DNA from: Natronorubrum daqingense
Lineage (GTDB): Archaea > Halobacteriota > Halobacteria > Halobacteriales > Natrialbaceae
Assembly (NCBI RefSeq): GCF_001971705.1
Contig: NZ_CP019327.1
Coordinates: 3,162,001 to 3,226,000 of the forward strand
Length of the DNA stretch: 64,000 nucleotides
Direction: 5' to 3'
In this document: positions 26,489 through 36,431 of the stretch, one piece after another
Numbering within the stretch: the first letter of the stretch is position 1
How the letters are laid out: every line of letters begins with the position of its first letter
Program-made: the position numbers and the translations under genes
Notes under the pieces: generated by a model
Seen by the model: the letters and a program-made list of their open reading frames with translations, nothing else
Told to the model about the DNA's origin: nothing
Database searches by the model: none

Positions 26489-27462
26489 GCCCGCCCACCT
26501 CCGAGCGAGACGCGCGGGTCGAGCCGACGGTAGGCCAGGTCGGTGAGCAGGTTGACGACGACGAACGTCACGCCGACGAGCAGGGTGACGCCCTGAATAA
26601 CGGGGAAGTCCCGCGCGAAGACGGCGTCGACCAGCAACGTGCCGACTCCCGGCCGTTGGAAGACGACTTCGACGACGACCGCTCCGCCGAGGACGGCCCC
26701 CAGTTGGAGGCCGATGATCGTTACCACCGGTAACAGCGCCGTTCGGAGCGCGTGAGCGACGACGACGCCGCGTTCCGCGAGTCCGCGAGAGCGAGCCGCG
26801 TCGACGTAGGGCTCTTCGAGCGTCTCGAGCAGCGACGAGCGGACGAGCCGGGTGAGGACGGCGGCCATGCCGGTTCCGAGGGTGATCGCCGGAAGCACGA
26901 GGTGTGCGGGCGTTCCGGCACCGTAGACGGGGAAGACGCCCAACCTGAGCGCGCCGCCGATGATGAGCAGGTAGCCGAGCCAGAAGTTCGGCATTGAGAG
27001 GCCGAGCAGAGAGACGACCTGGCTGGCGTAATCGACCCACGTGCCGCGGTAAACGGCGCTGATCACGCCGGCGGGGAGCGCGATCGCGACCGCGATGAGG
27101 ACCGATGCACCCGCAAGTTCGATCGTGTTCGGGAGGTGTGCGAGCAGCAACTCGAGGACGTCGCCGTCGCCGTAGTACGAGCGGCCGAGGTCGCCGCCCA
27201 AGACGTCACCGAGCCAGTTGCCGTACTGGATCGGGATCGGGTCGTCGAGCCCCTCTTCCGCCCGAAATTCGTTGACCGCGTCGTCGTCCGGCTGACGGCC
27301 CTGTTGCTCAGCGAGTACCGTTCGCGCAGGGTCTCCCGGCGTCAGGTGGATTAGGCCGTACGTGAGGACGGTGACGCCGAACAGGACGACGGTCGAACTC
27401 GCGAAGCGACGGAGCAGGTAGCTCACGGCGTTCTCCTCGCTGGCGATCGCGGCGTCCGGCAC
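26485..27462 (-). CDS. ABC importer permease, DppB/NikB type
   Basis: 325 residues, six membrane helices. The family's N-terminal RRFASSTVVLFGVTVLTYGL and LTPGDPARTVL stretch is followed by GNWLGDVLGGDLGRSY and a C-terminal PGVGTLLVDAVFARDFP. It forms the channel together with the DppC-type partner. The preceding gene is the binding protein (gap 10 bases), and the following permease overlaps by four bases, so the genes are tightly coupled. Confidence 0.92.
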   Translation of the reverse strand: MPDAAIASEENAVSYLLRRFASSTVVLFGVTVLTYGLIHLTPGDPARTVLAEQQGRQPDDDAVNEFRAEEGLDDPIPIQYGNWLGDVLGGDLGRSYYGDGDVLELLLAHLPNTIELAGASVLIAVAIALPAGVISAVYRGTWVDYASQVVSLLGLSMPNFWLGYLLIIGGALRLGVFPVYGAGTPAHLVLPAITLGTGMAAVLTRLVRSSLLETLEEPYVDAARSRGLAERGVVVAHALRTALLPVVTIIGLQLGAVLGGAVVVEVVFQRPGVGTLLVDAVFARDFPVIQGVTLLVGVTFVVVNLLTDLAYRRLDPRVSLGGGRA

Positions 27463-27472
27463 GCTCGAGTCA

Positions 27473-28999
27473 TTACTCGTCGGTGTGTTCGAGTTCGGTG
27501 AAGTCGGTCATCGCACTAACCGGGTGCAGCGTCGGGGGCGAGAGGTCGCTCTCGTAGCCGACGACGTACTCGAGGTAGTACAGCGGGAGGACGACGCCTC
27601 CCTCGACCACCCGTTCTTGTACCTCGCCGTAGATCTCGCGTTTTTCCTCGAGTCCGTCGGTCTGATACCCGTCTTCGATGAGCGCGTCGACGTCCGAACC
27701 GAGGTTCATGACGCCGGTCCCCTCCTCCTCGTAGAGCTGCTGGTTGTCGCTTCCCTCCGAGTGGAACATCGCCCGAACGAGGTAGTCCGCTGCGGCGCTG
27801 TTCGACCCCAGGGTAACGATCGAGACGTGGGCCTCACCGTCGGTAAACGTCTCCATGAACGCCGCCGACTCGACGCTGGTGATCTCGCTGTCGACGCCGA
27901 TCTCGTCGAAGCGATCCTGCAGAATTTCGGCGACGTTCCGATCGTCGGGCTCCGCGCCGTCGATCAGAATCGAGAGCGTTTCGCCGTCGTATTCCGAGTC
28001 CTCGACGAGGTCGCGAGCGTGCTCGAGGTCGGGGCCGAACGCCGGCAAGTCGTCGTGGATCGCGAACGGAATCTCGGGCGAGATCGGTCCACGAGCTGGC
28101 TCGCCGACTCCTTCGAGGACGCTTTCGACGAGTTCGTCTTGATCGATCGCGTACGCTAACGCCCGCCTGAGGGACTCGTCGTCGGTGGGCTCCTCGTAGA
28201 TGTTGACCGCGCCGAAACACGTCCGCGGCGTAAGCTGGCGTTCGGTGGCCGTCTCTTCGGCGTCCTCGAGCCCCGAGACGGCGCTCCGTGGTGGCTCGAG
28301 TGCGACGTTGGCATCCGTCCCCTCGAGTGCCTGTACGCGCGTCGTCGGGTCGTCGACGACCTCGAGGTGAAGTTCGTCACCGGCCGGGACAACGTCCCAG
28401 TGATCCTCGTAGGGGACGAGCGTGACGTCGTCGCCGGCGCGCTCCTCGAGTCGAAACGGACCGGTCCCGACTGCAGTGTCGCCGTCCGCGTCGGTCTCCG
28501 AGTGAACGACCCCGAAGTAGTTGTGCGAAATCGTGCCGGGGAGCGTCGGGAACGGTTCGACCGTCTCGAACTCGACGGTGTACTCGTCGACGGCGCTGAC
28601 GCCGTCGGGTTCGACGTTGATCCAGCCGGTCGCGTCGTGGTAGTCGATGGTCTCCTCGAACGAAGCGACCACGTCCTCGGCCGAAAGCTCCGCGCCGTTG
28701 TGGAACGTGACTCCCTCGCGAATGTCGAAGCGCCAGGTCGTCTCGTCGGTCTGTTCCCACTCTGTCGCGAGCAACGGCTCGGGCTCCATTTCGTCGCTCG
28801 TGCCGACGAGCGGCTCGAAAACGCGCGTATAGTAGGGAATCACGCCCCCGTAGACGCTCCACTCGCCGTCCTGTGAGGAGCGAGGACGAGCGACCGTAAT
28901 CGACTCGTCGTCCATCGAATCGCTCAGACAGCCTGCGAGCGTACTAAGGCCAACGCCGACCCCCGCGAGGACGTGTCGTCGTGAGTATCTCCCGGTCAT
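27473..28999 (-). CDS. ABC importer substrate-binding lipoprotein (SBP family 5)
   Basis: 508 residues. The N-terminus combines a twin-arginine-like SRRHVLAGV with the lipobox LAGC (Cys25 region), so it is exported and lipid-anchored. The mature protein has the family-5 fold marks: FDIREGVTFHNGAELSAEDV, GTGPFRLEE and ALAYAIDQDELV. The family binds peptides, opines, or nickel chelates. A TATA-like TTTATATTAA (29024-29033) lies 25 bases before ATG 28999, so the operon is probably leaderless from here to 22784. The nearby NikR and CobW genes make a nickel complex a fair guess, not a proof. Confidence 0.9.
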   Translation of the reverse strand: MTGRYSRRHVLAGVGVGLSTLAGCLSDSMDDESITVARPRSSQDGEWSVYGGVIPYYTRVFEPLVGTSDEMEPEPLLATEWEQTDETTWRFDIREGVTFHNGAELSAEDVVASFEETIDYHDATGWINVEPDGVSAVDEYTVEFETVEPFPTLPGTISHNYFGVVHSETDADGDTAVGTGPFRLEERAGDDVTLVPYEDHWDVVPAGDELHLEVVDDPTTRVQALEGTDANVALEPPRSAVSGLEDAEETATERQLTPRTCFGAVNIYEEPTDDESLRRALAYAIDQDELVESVLEGVGEPARGPISPEIPFAIHDDLPAFGPDLEHARDLVEDSEYDGETLSILIDGAEPDDRNVAEILQDRFDEIGVDSEITSVESAAFMETFTDGEAHVSIVTLGSNSAAADYLVRAMFHSEGSDNQQLYEEEGTGVMNLGSDVDALIEDGYQTDGLEEKREIYGEVQERVVEGGVVLPLYYLEYVVGYESDLSPPTLHPVSAMTDFTELEHTDE

Positions 29000-29023
29000 C
29001 TCTTGCTAGAAGAACTCCCTCTG

Positions 29024-29158
29024 TTAATATAAATTACTAAAGTATATCTTAGAACTATTAAACCAATCAGTAACCGTTCGGTGATCCGAGCGGTCGTCCG
29101 AATACGACTCGAGCGCTGCCCCGTCCCGAATGCGGTCATACAGGTCGTTCACACGCAT
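29024..29158 (-). CDS. Possible small protein or gene fragment, 44 residues
   Basis: ATG 29158 gives MRVNDLYDRIRDGAALESYS then DDRSDHRTVTDWFNSSKIYF and ends at TAA 29024, inside the promoter of the binding-protein gene. The composition is acidic and plausible, and a CAAATATATTTG palindrome stands immediately upstream (29161-29172). It could instead be the front of a lost gene. I do not recognise it. The rest of the gap to moaB is featureless. Confidence 0.3.
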   Translation of the reverse strand: MRVNDLYDRIRDGAALESYSDDRSDHRTVTDWFNSSKIYFSNLY

Positions 29159-29269
29159 AGCAAATATATTTGTCTAAGTGAAATCCTACTTTAGTTGTTG
29201 GGTGCTGCAGGCTGATTACAGTCGCTACGGAGAGAAAACCGGAACAGACGGCGAAGATCGTGGTTGGAG

Positions 29270-29863
29270 TCAGTTCTCGTCCTGGTACGCCGAGAGCGAC
29301 TGGTCGGTCGCCTCGGTTCGGTGACGCGTCGCCAACCCGGCCAGGTGCGGCGTTTCTGGAACGATCAGTTTCTCACAGGCGGTCTGACAGGCGCCCGTAC
29401 TCCCGGGCAGGCAAAACACCGGCGTGTCGACGGCGATGCCCGCCGTCGCGCGAGACGCCATCGCTCGCGTTCCGATCTCGTCCCACGAGAGCGACCGAAA
29501 CAGTTCGCCAAAGCCCGGCAGTTCGCGTTCGAACAGCGACGACGTCGCTTCAGGGGAGACGTCGTCGGCAGTGACTCCCGTCCCGCCGGTCGTCACGACG
29601 ACGTCGATGTCGCGACGCGCGACCAACCCGCGAACCGCCGTCCGGATCGACGAGTAGTCGTCTCGGACCAGCAGCCGTTCCTGGACTTCGTGACCTTCTG
29701 CCTCGAAACACTCCTGAATCGTATCGCCGCCCGGATCGTCGGGCTCCGCTTCGTCGGCCTGTGCGCGCGAACTCGAGACCGTCACGATGCCGACGTACAG
29801 CGGATCGATGATGTCGTGGCCGTGATCGTCCGTGCCTCGTCGATCGTCTCTATCTGTCGTCAT
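29270..29863 (-). CDS. moaB: MoaB/MogA-type molybdopterin biosynthesis protein
   Basis: 197 residues from ATG 29863. The MPT-binding fold is shown by VGIVTVSSSRA, VVTTGGTGVTADDVSPEA and FCLPGSTGACQTACEKLI. The family adenylates molybdopterin ahead of metal insertion to make the molybdenum or tungsten cofactor. The first 12 residues of a longer frame (from 29899) lack family features, so the internal ATG is chosen. It is 81 bases downstream of a CobW-type GTPase on the same strand, and may share the metal cluster's transcript. Confidence 0.88.
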   Translation of the reverse strand: MTTDRDDRRGTDDHGHDIIDPLYVGIVTVSSSRAQADEAEPDDPGGDTIQECFEAEGHEVQERLLVRDDYSSIRTAVRGLVARRDIDVVVTTGGTGVTADDVSPEATSSLFERELPGFGELFRSLSWDEIGTRAMASRATAGIAVDTPVFCLPGSTGACQTACEKLIVPETPHLAGLATRHRTEATDQSLSAYQDEN

Positions 29864-29944
29864 ACGTTGGTATCGTTGCTGCGGGGCGATTAATCCCACC
29901 CTCTCGCGCAGCGTCTCGAGTGCGATTCACGTCACCCCTCACCG

Positions 29945-31249
29945 CTATTCGCCGTCGCTCGAGACCGTCGTCGTTTCGTCCATTCCTGTCGGCGTCGGGT
30001 TCTCGAACGTCGACCACTCCACGTCGAGTTCGTCGTCGCTGAGCAGGCAGTCGTCGAGGCGAGATTTCACGGCCGCCATGTTGACGTCACGTCCGATAAG
30101 TGCGAGTCGCGTCTCCCGATCACCCCACCGTTCGTCCCACGAGAGGTCGGGTTGTTGTTCCCGATACTGCTCCTGGCGCTCCTCGGAGAGGCTGGCGATC
30201 CAGCGGCCAGTGACCTCGAGACTCGTCTCCGTCCCGGCGAGGCTCATCGTGATCGCCTGGCGCTCGCGGCCCGCGATCCAGCACAGTCCTTTGGCTCGGA
30301 TCAAACCCTCGGGCGCGTCGGCGAGGAAGGCCAGGAATCGCTTCGGGTGGAGCGGTCGTCGCCGATGGTACGTGTCTACCTCGATCCCGTAGCGTTCGGG
30401 TGGGTGAACGTGCTCGTGTTCGTGTTCGTCACCATGACTGTGACCATGTCCGGGGTCGGCAGTGCCGTGTTCGTTCGTCTCACCGGTGCCGTGCTCGTCG
30501 GCGTCGGTCTCGATCACGCGCTTCCAGCCCGCAGACTTGGCCGCGGCCTCGAGATCGAACCGACCGCTGTCGAGGATCGTTTCAGGCTCGAGCGCGCCGT
30601 ACTCGCTGGTCACGACGTCGGCTCGCGGCTGCAACGTCTCGAGCAGCGAAACGACGCGCTCGCGTTCCTCGTCGCTCACGAGGTCGCACTTGTTCACGAC
30701 GAGGAGGTCACAGAACTCGACTTGCTCGAGTAAGAGGTTCTCGAGCGGTTGACTCCCGGTTTCGTCGGGACCCTGCGGTCGTAGTGTCTCTGCTGGACTC
30801 GTCGCCTCGGACGAATTCGCCACGTCGTGTTCGCCTGCTGTGAATCGGTCGTGAAACCGTCGCGCGTCGACGACGGTGACGACCGCGTCGAGGTCGTAGG
30901 GGCCCCCAGCAGGACCGCGGACGAACTGCCGCGCGATCGGCTCGGGCTCGCCAACGCCGGACGCTTCGACGACCAGGTACTCGAAGTCGTGTTCTTTCCA
31001 GAGTTGGATCACCGACCGCGACAGCTCGCCACCGAGGCTACAGCAAATACAGCCGTTCTCGAGTGCGAGGACCTCCTCCCCGGTCGATAGGTCGGTTCGC
31101 GCTTCGACGAGGTCGGCGTCGACGTTGACCGCGCCGACGTCGTTGACTAACACTGCGATCTCTCGGTCCGCCTCCTCGAGGAGCCTCGAGAGCAGCGTCG
31201 TCTTGCCCGCGCCGAGTTCGCCACAGAGGATGGTGACGGGAACACTCAT
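29945..31249 (-). CDS. CobW/COG0523 metal-chaperone GTPase with His-rich loop
   Basis: 434 residues. G1 motif GELGAGKTTL near residue 10; the COG0523 metal site GCICCSLG (CxCC) near residue 86; guanine-specificity motif NKCDLV in the middle. A loop of His, Glu and Gly (PGHGHSHGDEHEHEHVH, around residues 265-285) suits storage or delivery of zinc, nickel or cobalt. The CobW C-terminal domain follows. Its start directly abuts the stop of the second copy (31250), so they form one operon under the promoter facing NikR. Confidence 0.9.
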   Translation of the reverse strand: MSVPVTILCGELGAGKTTLLSRLLEEADREIAVLVNDVGAVNVDADLVEARTDLSTGEEVLALENGCICCSLGGELSRSVIQLWKEHDFEYLVVEASGVGEPEPIARQFVRGPAGGPYDLDAVVTVVDARRFHDRFTAGEHDVANSSEATSPAETLRPQGPDETGSQPLENLLLEQVEFCDLLVVNKCDLVSDEERERVVSLLETLQPRADVVTSEYGALEPETILDSGRFDLEAAAKSAGWKRVIETDADEHGTGETNEHGTADPGHGHSHGDEHEHEHVHPPERYGIEVDTYHRRRPLHPKRFLAFLADAPEGLIRAKGLCWIAGRERQAITMSLAGTETSLEVTGRWIASLSEERQEQYREQQPDLSWDERWGDRETRLALIGRDVNMAAVKSRLDDCLLSDDELDVEWSTFENPTPTGMDETTTVSSDGE

Positions 31250-32455
31250 TTACTCATTCGCGAGCGCGAGTTCACGTCGGTCTTCCGGTCCGAAGGGATC
31301 GGCGTAGGCGTTCCAGTCGTCGTCCATCTCCCTCTCCGTCAGCACGCAGTCGTCGAGTCGGTCGATCAGGGTCTCGTCGTCGAACTCGCGTCCGATGAAG
31401 ACGAGTCGGGTCATCCGATCGCCCCACTCGTCGTCCCAGTCGTCTTCCAGTCCCGGCCGTGCGGCGAAGAACTGCTCGCGCTTTGCTTTCGGAAGCGTCG
31501 CGAGCCACTGGCCCGCCGGTCCGGCACGGACGGACGTTCCGGCTTTGTCGATGCCCATCGCGACATCCTCGCGGCCGGCGCTCCAGAAGAATCCTTTCGC
31601 ACGGATAAGTTCGTCTGGGAGCTCGGAAAGTAGGGCTGCGATGCGTTCGGGATGGAACGGACGGTCACGCTGATAGACGAACGACGTGACGCCGTGTTCT
31701 TCCTGTGGATCGTGGTGGTGATCGTGCTGGAGTTCGTGTTTCCAGCCGGCACCCGCCTTGGCTCGCTCGAAATCGAACCGGGCGCTCCCGAGGATGGCAG
31801 TGGGATCGACGCCACCAAACTCGGTTCGAACGATATCGGCTCGAGGCTGTAGGCGCTCGAGAACGGCTTCGATCTCCTCGAGTGCGTCGTCGGGAACGAG
31901 ATCACACTTGTTCAAGAGGAGCACGTCACAGAATTCGATCTGATCCAGCAGAACTTCTTCCGGTACGCGGCCCGCTTCGTCCTGTAGTTGCTGGTTCGTC
32001 AGCGTACTTCCGGTATCGAACGATTCCCAGATACTGTGGGCGTTGACCACCGTCACCATCGTATCGAGTTCGTACGTGTCTGTTGGATCGTAGTCCGCGT
32101 CCTCGAATCCCATCGCGAACGTCTGGGCGACCGGAATCGGCTCCGAGATCCCTGACGATTCGACCAGGAGGTAATCGAAGTCACGGCGCTCAGCTAGCCG
32201 ACCGACTTCGTCCAACATGTCGCCACGGAGGCGACAGCAGATACAGCCGTTGGATAGTTCGATGATCTCTTGGTTGCCACCCAGGTCGGTCTGCTGAGCC
32301 ACGTGTTCGGCGTCGACGTTGACGTCGCCCATGTCGTTGACGACGACGGCCACCTCGAGGCCGTGATCGGCGGTCAGGACGTGATTGAGGACGGTCGTCT
32401 TTCCGGCTCCGAGTGGGCCACTGAGGACAGTTACGGGAATACGGTTGGAACTCAT
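31250..32455 (-). CDS. CobW/COG0523 metal-chaperone GTPase, second copy
   Basis: 401 residues. GPLGAGKTTVL (G1), GCICCRLRGDM (metal site) and NKCDLV are all intact, with a short His patch (LQHDHHHDPQEEHG) instead of the long loop in the neighbouring copy. Such GTPases hand a divalent metal to target enzymes, or serve under zinc, cobalt or nickel shortage. It is the first gene of the operon and lies divergent from the NikR-like gene, with 109 bases and a palindrome between them. Confidence 0.9.
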   Translation of the reverse strand: MSSNRIPVTVLSGPLGAGKTTVLNHVLTADHGLEVAVVVNDMGDVNVDAEHVAQQTDLGGNQEIIELSNGCICCRLRGDMLDEVGRLAERRDFDYLLVESSGISEPIPVAQTFAMGFEDADYDPTDTYELDTMVTVVNAHSIWESFDTGSTLTNQQLQDEAGRVPEEVLLDQIEFCDVLLLNKCDLVPDDALEEIEAVLERLQPRADIVRTEFGGVDPTAILGSARFDFERAKAGAGWKHELQHDHHHDPQEEHGVTSFVYQRDRPFHPERIAALLSELPDELIRAKGFFWSAGREDVAMGIDKAGTSVRAGPAGQWLATLPKAKREQFFAARPGLEDDWDDEWGDRMTRLVFIGREFDDETLIDRLDDCVLTEREMDDDWNAYADPFGPEDRRELALANE

Positions 32456-32500
32456 AGCGTAGTTGTGAATAAGGGGTGGAGTATTGTTAATGTTAGTTGT

Positions 32501-32517
32501 TACGCAACGGCTGCGTA
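32501..32517. promoter_or_regulatory. Palindrome between cobW and nikR, candidate operator
   Basis: TACGCA-acggc-TGCGTA is a perfect 6-base inverted repeat centred in the divergent intergenic region. It is nested inside a wider pair ATTGTTA (32483-32489) and TAACAAT (32523-32529). A NikR-type ribbon-helix-helix tetramer binding here could control both directions; that is inference from position. Confidence 0.5.
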
Positions 32518-32564
32518 CTGAATAACAATTGCTATTATTCTATGGTGAGATCTTCATATAACCG

Positions 32565-32987
32565 ATGTCTGTCGTTAGCGTCTCGATGCCGACCGGTCTG
32601 ATCGAGCGACTGGATACCCACGCGGCGAACCACGAGTACACCGGCCGCAGCGAGGTCATCCGTGAGAGTGCACGTGCCTTTCTGACCGAGTTCGACAATG
32701 ACACCCTTGCTGCTGAACCGCTCGCCGGTGTCGTCACGGTCTTCTACGACTTCGACACCCACCCTGTCGAGCGGCAGGTAACCGAGTTGCGCCACGAGTA
32801 CGACGCTCACATCGCCTCGAACGACCACAGCCACGTCGCGGACTACTGCGTCGATCTGTTCGTTCTCGAGTCCGACCTCGAGGTGATCGCTGCGTTCGTC
32901 GGTAAACTCCGGGCAATCGGGGACGTCGAGACCGTCGACTATTCGCTCGTTCCGCTGGACTCGATCGGACAGTTACAAAACGACTGA
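32565..32987 (+). CDS. nikR: NikR-like nickel-responsive regulator
   Basis: 140 residues: an N-terminal ribbon-helix-helix (MSVVSVSMPTGLIERLDTHA, then SEVIRESARAFL), and a C-terminal ACT-like domain. Candidate nickel ligands H77, H88, H90 and C95 fall at nearly the spacing of bacterial NikR (H76, H87, H89, C95). NikR binds DNA when loaded with nickel and usually represses uptake genes. It is transcribed divergently from the two CobW genes, and the ABC importer lies 4 kb away, so the cluster probably answers to nickel or a related metal. Confidence 0.88.
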   Translation: MSVVSVSMPTGLIERLDTHAANHEYTGRSEVIRESARAFLTEFDNDTLAAEPLAGVVTVFYDFDTHPVERQVTELRHEYDAHIASNDHSHVADYCVDLFVLESDLEVIAAFVGKLRAIGDVETVDYSLVPLDSIGQLQND

Positions 32988-33229
32988 AGGGTGGAACACA
33001 GCGGCGGAGAACGGAGTTCCTGCGGTGGCGCGTGCTGTGAGACGGTGAGGCGCACCGTCGCCGAACCGTCGAGCGATTTCACGCGAGGGATGAGTGAGGG
33101 AACGTCGTGACCGAACGAATCGGCTGGGGAGGACGAGGAATCCCTTGTTTCCATGTGAGCAGAACGTGGGGCTGAACTGACTGTTCGATCGCTCCTGTAC
33201 CCTGCTTCTTGTCGGGGTCTCCTCGGGCT

Positions 33230-33743
33230 ATCGTTCCTCGAGAGTCAGTGGGTTCCGAAAAACGCGACCAGAACACGCTGTGATCTGGGTTGCCCGAAAA
33301 CCGCTCCGAAATGTATCGGACGCCGAAGCCAGGACTCGAACAGGTGCGAGACGGTCGGCTTCACTTCGTTCGGCCGCGTGCGACTCGCGTGTTCGAGTCT
33401 GGCTCGTTTCGCGTTTACGAAACCCGAATTCACTCGGAGCTATCACTCCTCGTGAGTCCTTCGTTTCGTAAAAGCGCGACCGGACACTCCGTGATCCGGT
33501 CAGCCCGAGAATTTCTCCGAAATTTGTCGGACGCCAAAGCCAGGACTCGAACAGGTGCGAGACGGTCGGCCTCACTTCGTTCGGCCGCGTGCGACTCGCG
33601 TGCTCGAGTCTGGCTCGTTTCGCGTTTACGAAACCCGAATTCACTCGGAGCTATCGCTCCTCGTGAGTCCTTCGTTTCGTAAAAGCGCGACCAGAACGCT
33701 ACGCGTTCTGGTTAGCCCGAAAATTTCTCCGAAATTTGTCGGA
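33230..33743. repeat. Tandem 211/212-base repeats carrying tRNA-Asn 3' ends
   Basis: Two full units and one partial unit precede the intact tRNA-Asn. Each has the tRNA 3' end and its flank (GCCAAAGCCAGGACTCGAAC and neighbours) at 33317-33341, 33528-33552 and, in the real gene, 33740-33764, giving periods of 211 and 212. Within a unit, TTTACGAAA and TTTCGTAAA bound a stem-loop, and each unit ends in a hairpin, for example CCAGAACGC-tac-GCGTTCTGG. This arises if the 3' end and trailer of tRNA-Asn were duplicated repeatedly, as by recombination at an integration site. No gene is seen from 32988 to 33743. Confidence 0.85.
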
Positions 33744-33816
33744 CGCCAAAGCCAGGACTCGAACCTGGGACAACCTCGTTAACAGCGAGGTGCTCTACCA
33801 TCTGAGCTACTTCGGC
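33744..33816 (-). tRNA. tRNA-Asn(GTT)
   Basis: Acceptor halves GCCGAAG and CTTTGGC pair, with one G-T pair and discriminator G. D-arm TAGCTCAGATGGTAGAGC, anticodon arm CCTCGCTGTTAACGAGG with GTT, and T-arm CCAGG-TTCGAGT-CCTGG are complete. CCA is not encoded. Its 3' trailer passes straight into the tandem array of its own 3' end. Confidence 0.96.
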
Positions 33817-33911
33817 TCATCTTCAGATAACAGGGTGTATTTGATAGGGCTTTCGTTTTGCCGGCTCCGTGTTCGATACCCTTTCACGCACCGCTCGAGT
33901 ACACCCTCCCA

Positions 33912-35312
33912 ATGAGCGAGGAGGACGCTGCCGACGAGGGGCCAGACCCAGCCAGCGGTGACCCCACCGTCGAGTCGGTCACGGCCGACGTTCACGACCA
34001 AATCGACCCCGACGCGGACGAACGCGCTCGCCTCCGCGAGATCGCCGACCGGCTCGTCGAGCGAGCCGAAACGGCGGCGACCGACTGCTGTGAGGGGGTC
34101 GACGTTCTGCAGGTCGGCTCGACCGCTCGAAACACCTGGGTCAGCGGCGACCGCGACATCGACATCTTCGTTCGGTTCCCGCCCGACCTCGAGCGCGAGA
34201 CGCTCGAGCGTTACGGGCTCAAAGTCGGCCACGAGACCCTGCCCGACGGCCACGAGGAGTACGCCGAGCACCCCTACGTCAAGGGCACCGTCGAGGGGTT
34301 CGACGTCGACGTCGTCCCCTGCTTTCGCCTCGAGTCGGCGACCGAGATTCGATCGGCCGTCGACCGGACGCCGTTTCACACGACGTACCTCCAGGCGCGA
34401 CTCGACGACGAACTCGCCGACGACGTTCGGCTTACCAAGCAGTTCCTGAAGGGGATCGGTGCCTACGGCAGCGACCTCCGAACGCGGGGGTTCAGTGGCT
34501 ACCTGACCGAACTGCTCGTCCTCGAGTACGGCGGCTTTCGGCCGTTACTCGAGGCCGCGGCGGCGTGGCACCCCCAAGTCGAACTCGACCCCGAAGGACA
34601 CGGCCGGACGACCTTCACCGACCCGCTCGTCGTCATCGATCCGACCGATCCCGAGCGTAACGTCGCCGCCGTCTGCTCGCCGACGAACGTCGCTCGCTTC
34701 CAACACTACGCGCGGTCGTTCCTCGACGCGCCTCGAACCGACGTGTTCGAACCCGACGAGCCAGCGCCACTGACCGAATCCGACCTCCAAACACATCTCG
34801 AGCGTCGCGGCACGACTCCGGTCGCCATCCAAACCGATGCCCCCGACCTCGTCGACGATCAGCTCTATCCCCAGCTTCAGAAGTCACTCGACGGCGTTAC
34901 GACGGGCCTCGACGATCGCGGCTTCGACGTCTTCCGTGCAACTGCAATCGCGGACGAAACCGCAGTCATCCTCGTCGAACTCGCGGTCAGCGAACGGCCG
35001 GCGATCGAACGCCACGACGGTCCACCAGTCCACGTCCGCTCACACGCCGACGGTTTCTACGAGGCGTACGTCGACGCACCCGACACCTACGGTCCCTACA
35101 TCGACGGCGACCGCTACGTCACCGAACGACCCCGAGAGTTCACGACCGCCCGCGACTTCCTCGAGAGCGACCGCCTCTTCGACGTCGGCCTCGGCGCACA
35201 CGTTCAGACGGCACTCGAGGACGAATACACGGTGCTCGCCGGCGAGGAACTCACGCGTCTCTGTGAAGAATTCGGTCGAGAACTGTCGGCGTACTTCGAT
35301 CCGTCGCCCTAA
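33912..35312 (+). CDS. cca: CCA-adding tRNA nucleotidyltransferase, class I
   Basis: 466 residues from ATG 33912. The class I nucleotidyltransferase motif QVGSTARNTWVSGDRDIDIF (GS...DxD) lies near residue 75, with the third carboxylate in GFDVDVVPCF. The tRNA-binding archaeal domains follow (KQFLKGIGAYGSDLRTRGFS and the C-terminal region). The enzyme builds or repairs the 3' CCA of tRNAs without a nucleic-acid template; none of the tRNA genes here encodes CCA. A longer frame from 33858 lacks family sequence and is rejected. The gene is divergent from tRNA-Asn. Confidence 0.95.
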   Translation: MSEEDAADEGPDPASGDPTVESVTADVHDQIDPDADERARLREIADRLVERAETAATDCCEGVDVLQVGSTARNTWVSGDRDIDIFVRFPPDLERETLERYGLKVGHETLPDGHEEYAEHPYVKGTVEGFDVDVVPCFRLESATEIRSAVDRTPFHTTYLQARLDDELADDVRLTKQFLKGIGAYGSDLRTRGFSGYLTELLVLEYGGFRPLLEAAAAWHPQVELDPEGHGRTTFTDPLVVIDPTDPERNVAAVCSPTNVARFQHYARSFLDAPRTDVFEPDEPAPLTESDLQTHLERRGTTPVAIQTDAPDLVDDQLYPQLQKSLDGVTTGLDDRGFDVFRATAIADETAVILVELAVSERPAIERHDGPPVHVRSHADGFYEAYVDAPDTYGPYIDGDRYVTERPREFTTARDFLESDRLFDVGLGAHVQTALEDEYTVLAGEELTRLCEEFGRELSAYFDPSP

Positions 35313-35395
35313 CCCCGCCGTCGCTACACGCCGCTCGCGATACTCGTTTATTCCCACCTCGTTTTATACCCCACTCGCACGATTCGTCCGCCTAC

Positions 35396-36430
<1,035 letters not shown>

Positions 36431-36431
36431 C

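Noticed and set aside
25577-27040. 487-codon version of the DppC-type permease
   Set aside because: The extra N-terminal part overlaps the DppB-type gene and lacks similarity; the coupled ATG at 26488 gives the normal length.
33230-33743. Additional tRNA-Asn genes
   Set aside because: Only the last 20 bases or so of the tRNA are present in each unit; D-arm and anticodon arm are missing.
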